Origin: an uncultured Collinsella sp.
Lineage (GTDB): Bacteria; Actinomycetota; Coriobacteriia; Coriobacteriales; Coriobacteriaceae
DNA length: 49,915 bases
Assembly (NCBI GenBank): GCA_900550415.1
Contig: URSO01000007.1
Location: 1 to 49,915 of the forward strand
Direction of reading: 5' to 3'
Shown here piece by piece: positions 15,638-24,213 of this stretch. Each line of letters opens with the position of its first letter. Position 1 is the first letter of the stretch. The position numbers were made by a program, and so were the translations under genes. The notes beneath the pieces were generated by a model that did no database searches, was not told the origin of the DNA, and worked only from the letters and a program-made list of their open reading frames with translations.

Positions 15638-15686
15638 TTGCTAGCCATGCTAGCACCACTATATAGAGAAGCTAGCAAATGTTCAA
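15638..15686 (-). promoter_or_regulatory. toxin-antitoxin promoter with triple GCTAGC operator
   Basis: Minus strand -35 TTGAAC (15681-15686), 17-bp spacer, -10 TATAGT (15658-15663). The palindrome GCTAGC occurs three times: 15671-15676 between the boxes, and 15649-15654 and 15640-15645 around and after the start point. The outer copies extend to TTGCTAGC and GCTAGCAA. This layout suits autoregulation by the ribbon-helix-helix antitoxin. Confidence 0.8.
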
Positions 15687-15690
15687 ACGC

Positions 15691-15736
15691 AAAAGGCCTG
15701 CGCCCGGACGACACCGATGCCGTCTGGGCGCAGGCC
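15691..15736 (-). terminator. terminator of the metal ATPase operon
   Basis: Minus strand GGCCTGCGCCC.GACG and CGTC.GGGCGCAGGCC pair into a very long stem followed by TTTT. Confidence 0.88.
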
Positions 15737-15760
15737 AGATAACGTGGGCGAACACGTCTG

Positions 15761-17836
15761 CTAACGCAGGTACGCCTTCGCGTTGCTCAGGCTGTAGGCA
15801 ATCGTCGAGCCGTTGTGCAGCAGCGACGACGCCTGCGGGGCAATCGTTCCGGTAATGCCCAGTGCCAACAGCGCTGAGTTGGTGAGCATCACCTTAGAGT
15901 AGGAGCTCGTCAGACGATCAACGAGGCCCTGGCTCATGCGGCGCAGACGCACGATCGCGGCCAGATCCGTATCGGTCAGGATGATATCGGCGACCTCCTT
16001 GGCGATGTCGCTTCCGCCACCCATTGCCAGCCCCACGTCGGCCAAACCGAGCGCCGGCGAATCGTTGACGCCGTCGCCCACCATGGCAACGTGGCGCCCC
16101 TCGCCCTTAATGCGCTCCACATAGGCGTACTTGTCCTCGGGCAGCAGCTCGGCCTTAAACTCGTCGACACCCGCCTCGCGCGCAATGCGCTCGGCCGTGC
16201 GCTCCGAATCGCCTGTGAGCATGACCACGTGCTTGACGCCCAACGCGTGCAGGTCGGCGATGGCCTCACGGACCCCGGGCTTGAGCGGATCCTCGATTCC
16301 GAGCACGCCGACGACCGTGCCGTCGACCGCCAGATACAGCGGCGACAGGCCCTGCATCTGGGACTCGATGCGCTCCTTGATGTCGGATTCGAGCTGTGCG
16401 CCCTCGTCCTCAAACACAAAATGCGCCGAACCGATGATTGCGCGACGCCCCTCGATGGACGAAGCGATGCCGTGCGCCACGATGTACTCGACGGCAGCAT
16501 GGCGCTCGCGGTGCTCGAGCCCGCGCTCGCGGGCGGCGTTGACCACGGCACGCGCCACCGGATGCGGGAAATGCTCCTCCAAGCAAGCGGAAAGGCGCAG
16601 GACCTCGTCCTTGCTCCAGCCATCGGTGGTGAGCACGCAGGCAAGACGCGGCTGCGCCTCGGTAAGCGTGCCGGTCTTATCAAACACAATGGTGTCAGCC
16701 TTGGCAAACGACTCAAAGTACTTCGCGCCCTTGACCATGACGCCCATCTTGGCAGCATCGCTCATGGCAGTCATGACGGCGACGGAACCCGTGAGCTTGA
16801 GTGCGCACGAGTAGTCGACCATCAGTGCCGCCGAGGTCTTGATGAGACTGCGGGTGGTAAGCGCAACCAGGCCTGCCAGCAGGAAGTTCCACGGGACGAT
16901 CTTGTTGGCAAGGTCCTCCATATGCGACTGGCCCTCGGACTTGAGCGAGTCGGCCGTCTGCACGAGCGAGACGATTGAGCGCAGTTTGGTTTGCGCCGTA
17001 TTGGCGCGCACGCGCACCAAGATGCTGCCGTCTTCCACGACGGTTCCGGCGAACACGTCGTCGCCCACGCTGCGCTCGACGGCCAGCGGCTCGCCGGTCA
17101 GGGTCGCCTGGTTGACCATAGCGCTCCCCTGCTCGACAACACCGTCGATGCAAATGGACATGCCAGTGCGCACGGCGACCAGATCGCCGGGCTCAAGCTC
17201 GGTGGCGGGAACGCTCACCTCGGTGTCACCGACGACCTTTTGCGCCTTGTCGGGCACGTCGAGCAGCGAGTTGATGAGCTCGTTTTCGCTCATGGCGCGT
17301 GTGTAGTCCTCGAGCAGCTCGCCCACGTTGAGCAGGAACATCGTCTGGCCCGCGGTGTCGACATCACGCTTGACGAACGAAATGCCGATGGCCGAAGCGT
17401 CGAGCACAGGAACGGTCAGGCGCGGCTGCGCCAGCTCATGAAGGGCAGCGCGCAAAAATGCCATGTAACCAGCCACGACAAACACCGCACGCAGAGGCGT
17501 CGGCAAGAACCAGCGGCGCGCGTAGTGGGCGCCGATAAGTGTCGCCAGGTCCATAACGAGTTTGTGCTTGCGCGGCTCGAGTTGCATCACGTAACCCGAC
17601 TTGGCATCGGCGATAGCCTGAGCATCGAGTGCGCCCAGGGCGTCGAGCACGCTCGCGCGGCGCGGCTCGTCGTACTCCAGCGCCATCTGGCCGATGCGGC
17701 CGTAGACGCGCACCTTGCGCACACCATCGATTTCGCCGCTGAGCTTTAGAAGCGCATCGAGATCGCTCTCTGGCACAGGACCCGCCAACTGAAGGCGGGT
17801 CCTGCCAGGGATCTCGCTGATAATCGAGAATCTCAT
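15761..17836 (-). CDS. heavy-metal P1B-type ATPase
   Basis: A 691-residue metal-transporting ATPase. The N-terminus is HMA-like but lacks a CxxC. TGEP is at 247-250, the phosphorylated Asp in DKTGT at 386, the HP motif in EEHFPHPVARAV, and GDGVNDSPAL near the end. The membrane metal site is DYSCALKL (Cys344) instead of the usual CPC, so the metal is not the standard Cu/Zn set; Mn, Zn or another ion is possible. It follows a small membrane protein by 17 bases and is probably co-transcribed with it. In mycobacteria, ATPases of this general kind work with PacL/DUF1490 partners. Confidence 0.88.
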   Translation of the reverse strand: MRFSIISEIPGRTRLQLAGPVPESDLDALLKLSGEIDGVRKVRVYGRIGQMALEYDEPRRASVLDALGALDAQAIADAKSGYVMQLEPRKHKLVMDLATLIGAHYARRWFLPTPLRAVFVVAGYMAFLRAALHELAQPRLTVPVLDASAIGISFVKRDVDTAGQTMFLLNVGELLEDYTRAMSENELINSLLDVPDKAQKVVGDTEVSVPATELEPGDLVAVRTGMSICIDGVVEQGSAMVNQATLTGEPLAVERSVGDDVFAGTVVEDGSILVRVRANTAQTKLRSIVSLVQTADSLKSEGQSHMEDLANKIVPWNFLLAGLVALTTRSLIKTSAALMVDYSCALKLTGSVAVMTAMSDAAKMGVMVKGAKYFESFAKADTIVFDKTGTLTEAQPRLACVLTTDGWSKDEVLRLSACLEEHFPHPVARAVVNAARERGLEHRERHAAVEYIVAHGIASSIEGRRAIIGSAHFVFEDEGAQLESDIKERIESQMQGLSPLYLAVDGTVVGVLGIEDPLKPGVREAIADLHALGVKHVVMLTGDSERTAERIAREAGVDEFKAELLPEDKYAYVERIKGEGRHVAMVGDGVNDSPALGLADVGLAMGGGSDIAKEVADIILTDTDLAAIVRLRRMSQGLVDRLTSSYSKVMLTNSALLALGITGTIAPQASSLLHNGSTIAYSLSNAKAYLR

Positions 17837-17854
17837 AGTTTGTGCCTGGGAGCG

Positions 17855-18100
17855 CTACTCGGCTGCCTCGTCAGCAGCGGCCTCGCTCTGGGTGATGTAG
17901 GCCGCCTCGGCAACCATGTCGTCGACATTGGCCTTGGCCTGCTCGACCATGTCCTGGTAGCAGTTCTTGACGCGCATACCGCACGCGATGCCCTGCACGC
18001 AGGCATTCTTTACCGGAGCGCTGGTAAGCAGCTTGATGCCGGCCGTGCCAAGCAGAAAACCGCCACCGACAAGCAGGGTATTGAACGTCGACTTCTTCAT
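17855..18100 (-). CDS. small PacL/DUF1490-like partner of the metal ATPase
   Basis: About 81 residues starting MKKSTFNTLL. A hydrophobic glycine-rich helix is followed by SAPVKNACVQGIACGMRVKNCYQDMVEQAKANVDDMVAEA, with three Cys. The layout (one helix, APV.. then a charged amphipathic tail with .D.VAEA) resembles mycobacterial DUF1490/PacL proteins, which scaffold and feed metal to a P-type ATPase. Matching is by pattern only, and a DUF6110-type label may be more accurate. GGGAG lies 7 bases before the ATG at 18100; a longer frame to 18148 overlaps the Shine-Dalgarno sequence. It is the first gene of the operon. Confidence 0.8.
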   Translation of the reverse strand: MKKSTFNTLLVGGGFLLGTAGIKLLTSAPVKNACVQGIACGMRVKNCYQDMVEQAKANVDDMVAEAAYITQSEAAADEAAE

Positions 18101-18186
18101 GTTGCTTCTCCCTTTTGCCGCATTGGACGCGGCACGGTGCCTCAGCACCCGAGTAAACCAGTTTGCTCGAGCACACTTTTGGAAAA

Positions 18187-18216
18187 TAGTTTAGTTTATC
18201 TAACTATTGAGGTCAA
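18187..18216 (-). promoter_or_regulatory. promoter and dyad operator of the metal ATPase operon
   Basis: Minus strand -35 TTGACC (18211-18216), 17 bp, -10 TAAACT (18188-18193). A dyad TTAG-TTTAT-CTAA (18191-18203) lies over the -10 and spacer, with partial extension to TAGTT.AG/CTAACTA. Its form recalls operators of DtxR/MntR-type metal regulators; this is an inference. Confidence 0.55.
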
Positions 18217-18284
18217 CAAAGGTTAACTTTTTGGAAATCTTGGGGCGCGATGTGACCAAGGGACCGCCCCTGCTTCACATCCAC

Positions 18285-18314
18285 AAAAAATGAGGGCGCC
18301 ATCGGCGCCCTCAT
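18285..18314 (-). terminator. strong minus-strand terminator without an obvious gene
   Basis: ATGAGGGCGCC-GAT-GGCGCCCTCAT followed by six T residues. The nearest minus-strand gene upstream, gyrA, already has its own terminator 200 bases earlier, so this one may end a small RNA. Confidence 0.8.
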
Positions 18315-18519
18315 CCACCAAATTCAATTCAGCCTACCTGACCCGAACGGCCGAGTCGTTGCAGAACCCGGGAGCCCCGGCAGGGCGGGTGCTTCCTCAA
18401 AATTTCAAACAGTCCTGCGCAAGACGAAGGCCACATTAAGTGGCCTTCTTTGCGTGCGGAACTCGCGACAAACCTAACCCATCTCGCCCAGCCGTCTGAC
18501 ACGGGGCTCCAAGCTTGTC
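18315..18519. other. gene-free segment with hairpins; possible small RNA
   Basis: Between the gyrA terminator and the terminator at 18285-18314 there is no plausible protein gene. It holds a clean hairpin GAAGGCCAC-ATTAA-GTGGCCTTC (18425-18448) followed on the plus strand by a short T run, and a GC-rich self-complementary part around 18366-18392. A minus-strand RNA of up to about 230 nt ending at 18285 would explain the orphan terminator. I checked for SRP RNA, RNase P RNA and tRNA features and found none. No strong promoter is visible. Confidence 0.35.
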
Positions 18520-18553
18520 AAAAAAGCGGTCGGCGCGCAGGTGCGCCGACCGC
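18520..18553 (-). terminator. gyrA terminator
   Basis: Minus strand GCGGTCGGCGC and GCGCCGACCGC form a perfect stem followed by six T residues, about 40 bases after the gyrA stop. Confidence 0.93.
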
Positions 18554-18593
18554 CGATATATGGGGTCTGATATTTTCTACCAGCTAGGGCCTC

Positions 18594-21335
18594 TTACTCG
18601 TCTAGGAGATCCTCTGGCATGTCGTTGCCGTCGCCTAGGTCGACTGGGGCCTCTTCGGTGTCGGCTGCGGCCTCGGCGCCTTCGCCTTCGGGTTTTTCCT
18701 TGGCTGCCGTCATGCGGGCTACGGCGCAGATGCGGTCGTTGTCGTCGACGGTCATCATCTTGACGCCCTGGGTGGCGCGGCCGGTCTGGCTGATCTCGTC
18801 GGTCTTGACGCGAATGACCGTCGCGCCCTCCGTCACGATGAACAGCTCGTGCTGCGGGCCCACCGTCTTCATGGCCGCGAGGTTACCCTTACGCTCGGTC
18901 ATTTGGATGGTGTAGACACCCTGGCCGCCGCGATTCTGCTCCGGGTAGTCCGCAACCGGCGTGCGCTTGCCGTAGCCGCGCTCGGTGATGACGAACAGAT
19001 CGCCGTTGCCGTTAGTGACTTCCATGCCCAGAACGCTCACGCCGTCCTTCATACCGATACCGCGAACGCCGCTGGTATCGCGGCCGGTGGCGCGCACCTG
19101 CTCCTCGGAGAACATGATCGCCTTGCCCGCGGTGGTGGCCAGGATAATCTTGTCGCCCTCGCGCACGCGGCGCACGTTCAGCAGCGCGTCGTCGTCACGC
19201 AGGTTGATAGCGATCAGGCCGTCGCGACGGCTGCGGTCATATGCGCTCATCACGGTCTTCTTGACCATGCCGCTCTTGGTGGCAAACATCAGGTACTCGT
19301 CAGCAGGGAACTCGCGGCAGCTGATGACGCTCGCGATCTTCTCGCCCTCCTCGAAGGGCAGCAGGTTGACGATCGCGGTACCGCGCGCCTGGCGCGTACC
19401 CACCGGCAGCTCGTGCACCTTCAGGCGATAGACCTTGCCCTTGCTCGAGAAGAACAGCACGTACTCGTGCGTGGACGCGATGAACATCTCGTCGATGACA
19501 TCGTCCTCTTTGAGGTTGACGCCCGACACGCCCTTGCCGCCGCGTTTCTGGGCGCGGTAGGCGGCCACCGGGATGCGCTTGACATAGCCGGTGTGGGTGA
19601 TGGTCACGACCATGTCCTCGTCGGCAATGAGGTCCTCGACGTCCAGGTCCTTCTCGACCTGGCTGATCTCGGTGCGGCGCTTATCGCCAAACTTCTTGGA
19701 GATCTCGCGCATCTCTTCCTTAATGACGCCCAGGATCTTCTCCTCGTGCGCCAGCAGGTCCTCGTAGTAGGCGATGGCGCGGCGCAGGCCGTCCAGCTCT
19801 TCCTGGATCTTGTCGCGCTCCAGGCCGGTCAGGCGGCGCAGCTTCATCTCGAGGATGGCCGTGGTCTGCTCGGGTGTAAAGCCAAAGCGCTCGATCAGGC
19901 GGCTGCTGGCCTCGGAATCGGTCTGCGAGGAACGGATGATGCTGATGACCTCGTCGATATGGTCAAGGGCCATCAGGTAACCCTCGAGGATATGCGCGCG
20001 GGCCTGAGCCTTCTTAAGGTCGAAGCGGGTGCGGCGAGTGACGACGTCGACCTGGTGGTCGATGTAGTGTTGCAGCATCTCGCGCAGGCTCAGGCATTTG
20101 GGAACGCCGTTGACAAGCGCCAGGTTGTTGGCGCCGAAGGTCGTCTGCAGCGAGGTGTACTTATACAGGTTGTTGAGCACGACCTGCGGAATGACGCCCT
20201 TCTTGAGCTCGATGACCAGACGAATGCCCTTCTGGTTGGACTCATCGCGCATGTCCGAGATGCCCTCGATGCGCTTGTCGTTGACGAGCTGGGCGATCTT
20301 CTCCTGCAGGGTGCCCTTGTTGACCATGTAGGGAATCTCGGTAAAGACCAGGCGGCTGCGGCCGGTCTTGGTGGACTCCACGTGAGCCTTGGCGCGCACG
20401 GTAATGGAGCCGCGGCCGGTCTCGTAGCTCTGCTTAATGCCGGCGCTGCCCATGATGATGGCGCCGGTGGGGAAGTCCGGACCGGGCATGATCTGCATGA
20501 GCTCGTCGACGGTGGCGTCGGGGTTGTCGATCAGGTAGCAGGTGGCCTCGATCGCCTCGGTGAGGTTGTGCGGGGCGATGTTGGTGGCCATGCCGACGGC
20601 GATGCCCTGGCTACCGTTGACCAGCAGGTTGGGGAAGCGCGCAGGCAGTGCCACGGGCTCGGCGAGCGATTCGTCGTAGTTGGGCTGCCAGTCGACGGTA
20701 TCCTTCTGCAGGTCACGCAGCAGTTCCATGGCGGGCTTGGCCAGGCGGCTCTCGGTGTAACGCATGGCTGCCGCGCCGTCGCCGTCGATGTTGCCGAAGT
20801 TGCCGTGACCGTCGATGAGCGGCGTGCGCATGGAGAACCACTGCGCCAGGCGAACCATGGCCTCATAGACCGCGAAGTCGCCATGCGGGTGGTACTTACC
20901 GATAACTTCGCCGACCGTCCAGGCCGACTTCTTGTGTGGGCGGTTGGGGTAGATGCCGCTCTCGTTCATCGCGTACAGGATGCGGCGGTGCACCGGCTTT
21001 AAGCCGTCGCGCACGTCCGGCAGGGCGCGCGCCGTGATGACCGACATCGAATACTCGATAAATGACTGCTTCATCTCGCGGCCAAACTCCGAAATCTGGA
21101 GCTGGCCGCCGTTTATATCCTCGCCGGCCGAGGCGCCACGATCGACTTCGCCAAAGCTCTCCTCGAGCTCACCGTCGTCGTCCTCTTCCTCGTCATCATC
21201 GGCATCGGGGTTATAGGCGTCAGGATCGCCGTCCTCGCCCTGCTCAGCACGGGCAAGCAGGCGCTTCAGATCGTCGGGCATGCCGGCATCGCCGGTCTCG
21301 CCCATACCCTCGTTATTGTTGATATCGTCTGCCAC
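18594..21335 (-). CDS. gyrA: DNA gyrase subunit A
   Basis: A 913-residue gyrase A. The first ~80 residues form an acidic extension (DADDDEEEDDDGELEE) absent from E. coli GyrA; the core then begins at EFGREMKQSFIEYSMSVI. Catalytic Tyr193 is in AAAMRYTE. The quinolone pocket reads HPHGDFAVYE: Phe154 (codon TTC at 20874-20876) replaces the usual Ser83 and Glu158 replaces Asp87 (E. coli numbers). The C-terminal beta-pinwheel carries the GyrA-box region QKRGGKG, and the tail is acidic. The start is GTG with GAGGAGGT four bases upstream. It is the last gene of the dnaA-side gene series, separated from gyrB by a 107-nt hairpin. Confidence 0.97.
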   Translation of the reverse strand: MADDINNNEGMGETGDAGMPDDLKRLLARAEQGEDGDPDAYNPDADDDEEEDDDGELEESFGEVDRGASAGEDINGGQLQISEFGREMKQSFIEYSMSVITARALPDVRDGLKPVHRRILYAMNESGIYPNRPHKKSAWTVGEVIGKYHPHGDFAVYEAMVRLAQWFSMRTPLIDGHGNFGNIDGDGAAAMRYTESRLAKPAMELLRDLQKDTVDWQPNYDESLAEPVALPARFPNLLVNGSQGIAVGMATNIAPHNLTEAIEATCYLIDNPDATVDELMQIMPGPDFPTGAIIMGSAGIKQSYETGRGSITVRAKAHVESTKTGRSRLVFTEIPYMVNKGTLQEKIAQLVNDKRIEGISDMRDESNQKGIRLVIELKKGVIPQVVLNNLYKYTSLQTTFGANNLALVNGVPKCLSLREMLQHYIDHQVDVVTRRTRFDLKKAQARAHILEGYLMALDHIDEVISIIRSSQTDSEASSRLIERFGFTPEQTTAILEMKLRRLTGLERDKIQEELDGLRRAIAYYEDLLAHEEKILGVIKEEMREISKKFGDKRRTEISQVEKDLDVEDLIADEDMVVTITHTGYVKRIPVAAYRAQKRGGKGVSGVNLKEDDVIDEMFIASTHEYVLFFSSKGKVYRLKVHELPVGTRQARGTAIVNLLPFEEGEKIASVISCREFPADEYLMFATKSGMVKKTVMSAYDRSRRDGLIAINLRDDDALLNVRRVREGDKIILATTAGKAIMFSEEQVRATGRDTSGVRGIGMKDGVSVLGMEVTNGNGDLFVITERGYGKRTPVADYPEQNRGGQGVYTIQMTERKGNLAAMKTVGPQHELFIVTEGATVIRVKTDEISQTGRATQGVKMMTVDDNDRICAVARMTAAKEKPEGEGAEAAADTEEAPVDLGDGNDMPEDLLDE

Positions 21336-21411
21336 GTTACCTCCTCATGGTTTGCGTGGTCCATTAGTTCCCTACCACGGAGACGAATTACCGGGAACAC
21401 CGGATAACCCT

Positions 21412-21518
21412 CCTAGGTTTTCCAGGTGCCCCAGGTTGCCCTGAAGGATGAGGGCGCGCGCCTTGCGTGCGGCGCCCGAAATCCTGAAGGGCAAGATGGG
21501 GTGCCTGGGAAACCTAGG
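21412..21518 (-). promoter_or_regulatory. long hairpin between gyrB and gyrA, including the gyrB stop
   Basis: The arms starting CCTAGGTTTTCCAGG and ending CCTGGGAAACCTAGG pair over about 50 bases with few mismatches, including TTGCCCT.AAGGAT on both sides and a small GC-rich loop. The gyrB TAG (21514-21516) lies in the stem base. There is no T run, so it is not a simple terminator. Confidence 0.8.
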
Positions 21519-23544
21519 CGTCTAAGAAGCGCGCATCGTGCGCGTGTTTTTCAATGTACTCGCGGCGATAGCCGACCTCGGAACCCATCAGCTCGCGCAC
21601 GGCGCGGTCCGCCACCACGGCGTCCTCGATCGACACACGCTGCAGGATGCGGGTCTTGGGATCCATCGTCGTCGAGGCAAGCTGCTTGGGGTCCATCTCG
21701 CCCAGGCCCTTGTAGCGCTGGACGGTATAGCCCTTGCGCTTCTTGGTGATCTTGCCATCCTTGGCCTTGCCGGCCTCGTCGTTGTCGTCGGGGTTCAGGC
21801 CCAGACTCTGGATGGTGTCGCGCAGGATCTCGTCTTCGGGCTGGCGGCCGTTGGGATACACGTAGTGGATCTTGTTGCGCACCTTAATGCCAAAGATGGG
21901 CGGGCAGGCAACATAGACGTAGCCGGCATCGATCAACGGACGCATGTACTTGTAGAAGAACGTCAGCAGCAGAATGCGGATATGCGCACCGTCGACGTCT
22001 GCATCGGTCATGATGATGATCTTGTGGTAGCGCGCCTTGGTGATATCGAAGTCGCCGCCGTCGCCGGCACTCGTCGTGACGCCGCAGCCGATCGCGGTAA
22101 TCAGCGACTGGATGGTGTCACTCGAGAACGCGCGATGGTCACCAACGCGCTCGACGTTCAAAATCTTGCCACGCAGGGGCAGAATCGCCTGGATGTCTCG
22201 GCGACGGCCGTCCTTGGCCGAACCGCCTGCCGAGTCGCCCTCTACGATGAAGAGCTCGGTCAGCTCGGCATCGCGCACCGAGCAGTCGGCGAGCTTACCG
22301 GGCAGGGATGCCGTCTCGAGCAGGCTCTTGCGGCGGGTCGCCTCGCGCGCCTTGCGGGCGGCGTTGCGCGCCTTGCAGGCCTGTTGCGCCTTCTTGACGA
22401 TCTCGCGAGCAGGCTTGGGATGCTCCTCGAGGTAATCGGCGAGGCCGTCGGTCACGATCTTGAGCGTGAGCGCACGCATATAGGAGCTGCCGAGCTTGGC
22501 CTTGGTCTGGCCCTCAAACTGCGGGTCGGGCAGCTTGACCGAAATAACGGCCGAAAGACCCTCGCGCACATCGTCGCCGGTCAGATTGGCGTCTTTTTCC
22601 TTGAGCAGGTTCTGCTTGCGCGCGTAGTCGTTGATCACGCGGGTGAGCGCGGTGCGAAAGCCCTCAAGGTGCATGCCGCCCTCGGGAGTGTAGATGTCGT
22701 TGGCAAACGACATGACGTTCTCGCCGTAGCCGCTGTTCCACTGCAGGGAAACCTCGACCTCGCCCATCTTGGCCACGGGCGCATCCGGGTCCGATTTGCC
22801 CTCGATGTAGATGGGCTCCTTAAAGGCCTCAGGGACGTCCTTGCCCTCGTTGAGGAACTTGACGAAGTCGACGATGCCGCCCTCGTAGCAAAACTCCTCC
22901 ACGTGGGGAGTCGCCTCGCGCTCGTCGGTCAGCACGATTTTGAGGTTCTTATTGAGGAACGCCGTCTCCTGCAGACGGTTGTACAGCGTATCGAAATCGT
23001 AGATGCAGGTCTCGAAGATCTCGTCGTCGGGCCAGAAGGTGACGGTGGTACCCGTCGAATCCGAGGTGCCCACGACCTCCATCTTCTTGACGGTCTTGCC
23101 GCGCGAGAACTCCATCTCGTAGGTGTTGCCATCGCGACGAACCTGAACGACCACGCGCTTGGACAGTGCGTTGACGACGGAGATGCCCACGCCGTGCAGG
23201 CCGCCCGAGACCTTATAGGCCGAGTTATCGAACTTACCGCCGGCGTGCAAGATCGTCATGACGACCTCGAGCGTCGGGATCTTTTTAACAGGGTGCTCGT
23301 CGACGGGGATGCCGCGCCCGTTGTCGACGACCGTGATGGAGTTGTCGGCGTGGACCGTCACCTGGATCTCGGTGCAGAAACCGGCCATGGCCTCGTCGAC
23401 GGAGTTGTCAACGATCTCCCACACCAGGTGATGCAGACCGCTGGCGCTCGTCGAGCCGATATACATGCCCGGGCGCTTACGAACGGCCTCGAGACCTTCG
23501 AGAATCTTAATCTCGCCGCCATCGTAATCGTTTTCGTTTGCCAC
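21514..23544 (-). CDS. gyrB: DNA gyrase subunit B
   Basis: About 676 residues. The GHKL ATPase region has the N-box in HHLVWEIVDNSVDEA, VDNGRGIPV, and GGLHGVGISVVNALS. The TOPRIM part has the EGDSAGGSAKDGR motif and DADVDGAHIRILLLTFFY, and the C-terminus has QRYKGLGEMDPKQL. It makes the A2B2 gyrase with GyrA and introduces negative supercoils. The start is GTG at 23544, with AAGGAGG four bases upstream; a TTG further out (23562) would contain the Shine-Dalgarno sequence. It follows the DUF721 gene after a terminator, so it has its own promoter. Confidence 0.97.
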   Translation of the reverse strand: MANENDYDGGEIKILEGLEAVRKRPGMYIGSTSASGLHHLVWEIVDNSVDEAMAGFCTEIQVTVHADNSITVVDNGRGIPVDEHPVKKIPTLEVVMTILHAGGKFDNSAYKVSGGLHGVGISVVNALSKRVVVQVRRDGNTYEMEFSRGKTVKKMEVVGTSDSTGTTVTFWPDDEIFETCIYDFDTLYNRLQETAFLNKNLKIVLTDEREATPHVEEFCYEGGIVDFVKFLNEGKDVPEAFKEPIYIEGKSDPDAPVAKMGEVEVSLQWNSGYGENVMSFANDIYTPEGGMHLEGFRTALTRVINDYARKQNLLKEKDANLTGDDVREGLSAVISVKLPDPQFEGQTKAKLGSSYMRALTLKIVTDGLADYLEEHPKPAREIVKKAQQACKARNAARKAREATRRKSLLETASLPGKLADCSVRDAELTELFIVEGDSAGGSAKDGRRRDIQAILPLRGKILNVERVGDHRAFSSDTIQSLITAIGCGVTTSAGDGGDFDITKARYHKIIIMTDADVDGAHIRILLLTFFYKYMRPLIDAGYVYVACPPIFGIKVRNKIHYVYPNGRQPEDEILRDTIQSLGLNPDDNDEAGKAKDGKITKKRKGYTVQRYKGLGEMDPKQLASTTMDPKTRILQRVSIEDAVVADRAVRELMGSEVGYRREYIEKHAHDARFLDA

Positions 23545-23593
23545 ACGTCCTCCTTCAGTCAAGAAAATGTGTACAGCCTTACTAGTTTATCGT

Positions 23594-23623
23594 AAAAAAA
23601 TACCCTCGGGAACGAGGGTATTT
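23594..23623 (-). terminator. terminator after the DUF721 gene
   Basis: Minus strand TACCCTCG-TTCC-CGAGGGTA then seven T residues; it ends the dnaN-recF-DUF721 unit. Confidence 0.9.
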
Positions 23624-23649
23624 GGCTCTACAAGGCCACCAGATGCGAT

Positions 23650-24213
23650 TTAAGGCTCTTTTTTGCTTTGCACGCCCTTGGCCCACTCGGCACTGGCTCT
23701 CATGGCATTCTCGAGGGCCTCGCGCAGTTTTTGGTCTTCGATGGGCGCCACTTGGCGCTCAATCTCGGTGCGCTCGGCCTCACTTAGGTCGGCATGCGGG
23801 GCCGGCGGTCGCTCGGTCGTCGCCGGGCGCAGGCGCTCCTTGGCGGCGGGCGGCGTGTGACCGGGCGCGGTGGTTTTGAACACCAGGCCGTCCACATGCG
23901 CACCGGCGCGCTCCATGCGCGCGCGGATGATCTCGCGCAACAGCGTCATTTCCTGCGTCCACGAGGGCGAGTCGAGATACACCAGCAGCTCATTGGACTC
24001 GGGCAGGTAACGCAGTCCCGTCACATGCCGCCCCTCGCGCGTGCCCGAGCACACCGCGTTCCATGCGCGATAGACCGTGCGCGACTCCTCGGCGGCCTCC
24101 ATCTGCGCACGGCGCTTAGGCGTTGCAGCCGCCAGGATGCGCTGGCGCTCTGCGTTCAAAAACCCGCTGAAGGCGACTGTCTCGCTCTCGCGCTCGTAAT
24201 TAGCACGTCTCAC
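23650..24213 (-). CDS. DUF721 protein (DciA-like)
   Basis: A 187-residue basic protein with a DUF721 core (VYRAWNAVCSGTREGRHVTGLRYLPESNELLVYLDSPSWTQEMTLLREIIRARM). DciA proteins of this family load the replicative helicase in many bacteria, and in actinobacteria the gene regularly follows recF, as here. The C-terminal third is Pro- and charge-rich. The GTG start overlaps the recF end by 14 bases. Helicase loading is a family inference, not shown here. Confidence 0.85.
   Translation of the reverse strand: MRRANYERESETVAFSGFLNAERQRILAAATPKRRAQMEAAEESRTVYRAWNAVCSGTREGRHVTGLRYLPESNELLVYLDSPSWTQEMTLLREIIRARMERAGAHVDGLVFKTTAPGHTPPAAKERLRPATTERPPAPHADLSEAERTEIERQVAPIEDQKLREALENAMRASAEWAKGVQSKKEP

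Noticed and set aside
18315..18519. Possible SRP RNA or RNase P RNA
   Set aside because: The conserved SRP GGAAG tetraloop region and the RNase P core motifs are absent on both strands.
18849..21002. 717-codon frame on the plus strand opposite gyrA
   Set aside because: Antisense shadow of gyrA; no Shine-Dalgarno sequence and a repetitive Ala/Asp/Leu/Val composition.
21538..23595. 685-codon frame on the plus strand opposite gyrB
   Set aside because: Long antisense frames are common in GC-rich genes with strong third-position bias; the minus strand encodes unmistakable GyrB.
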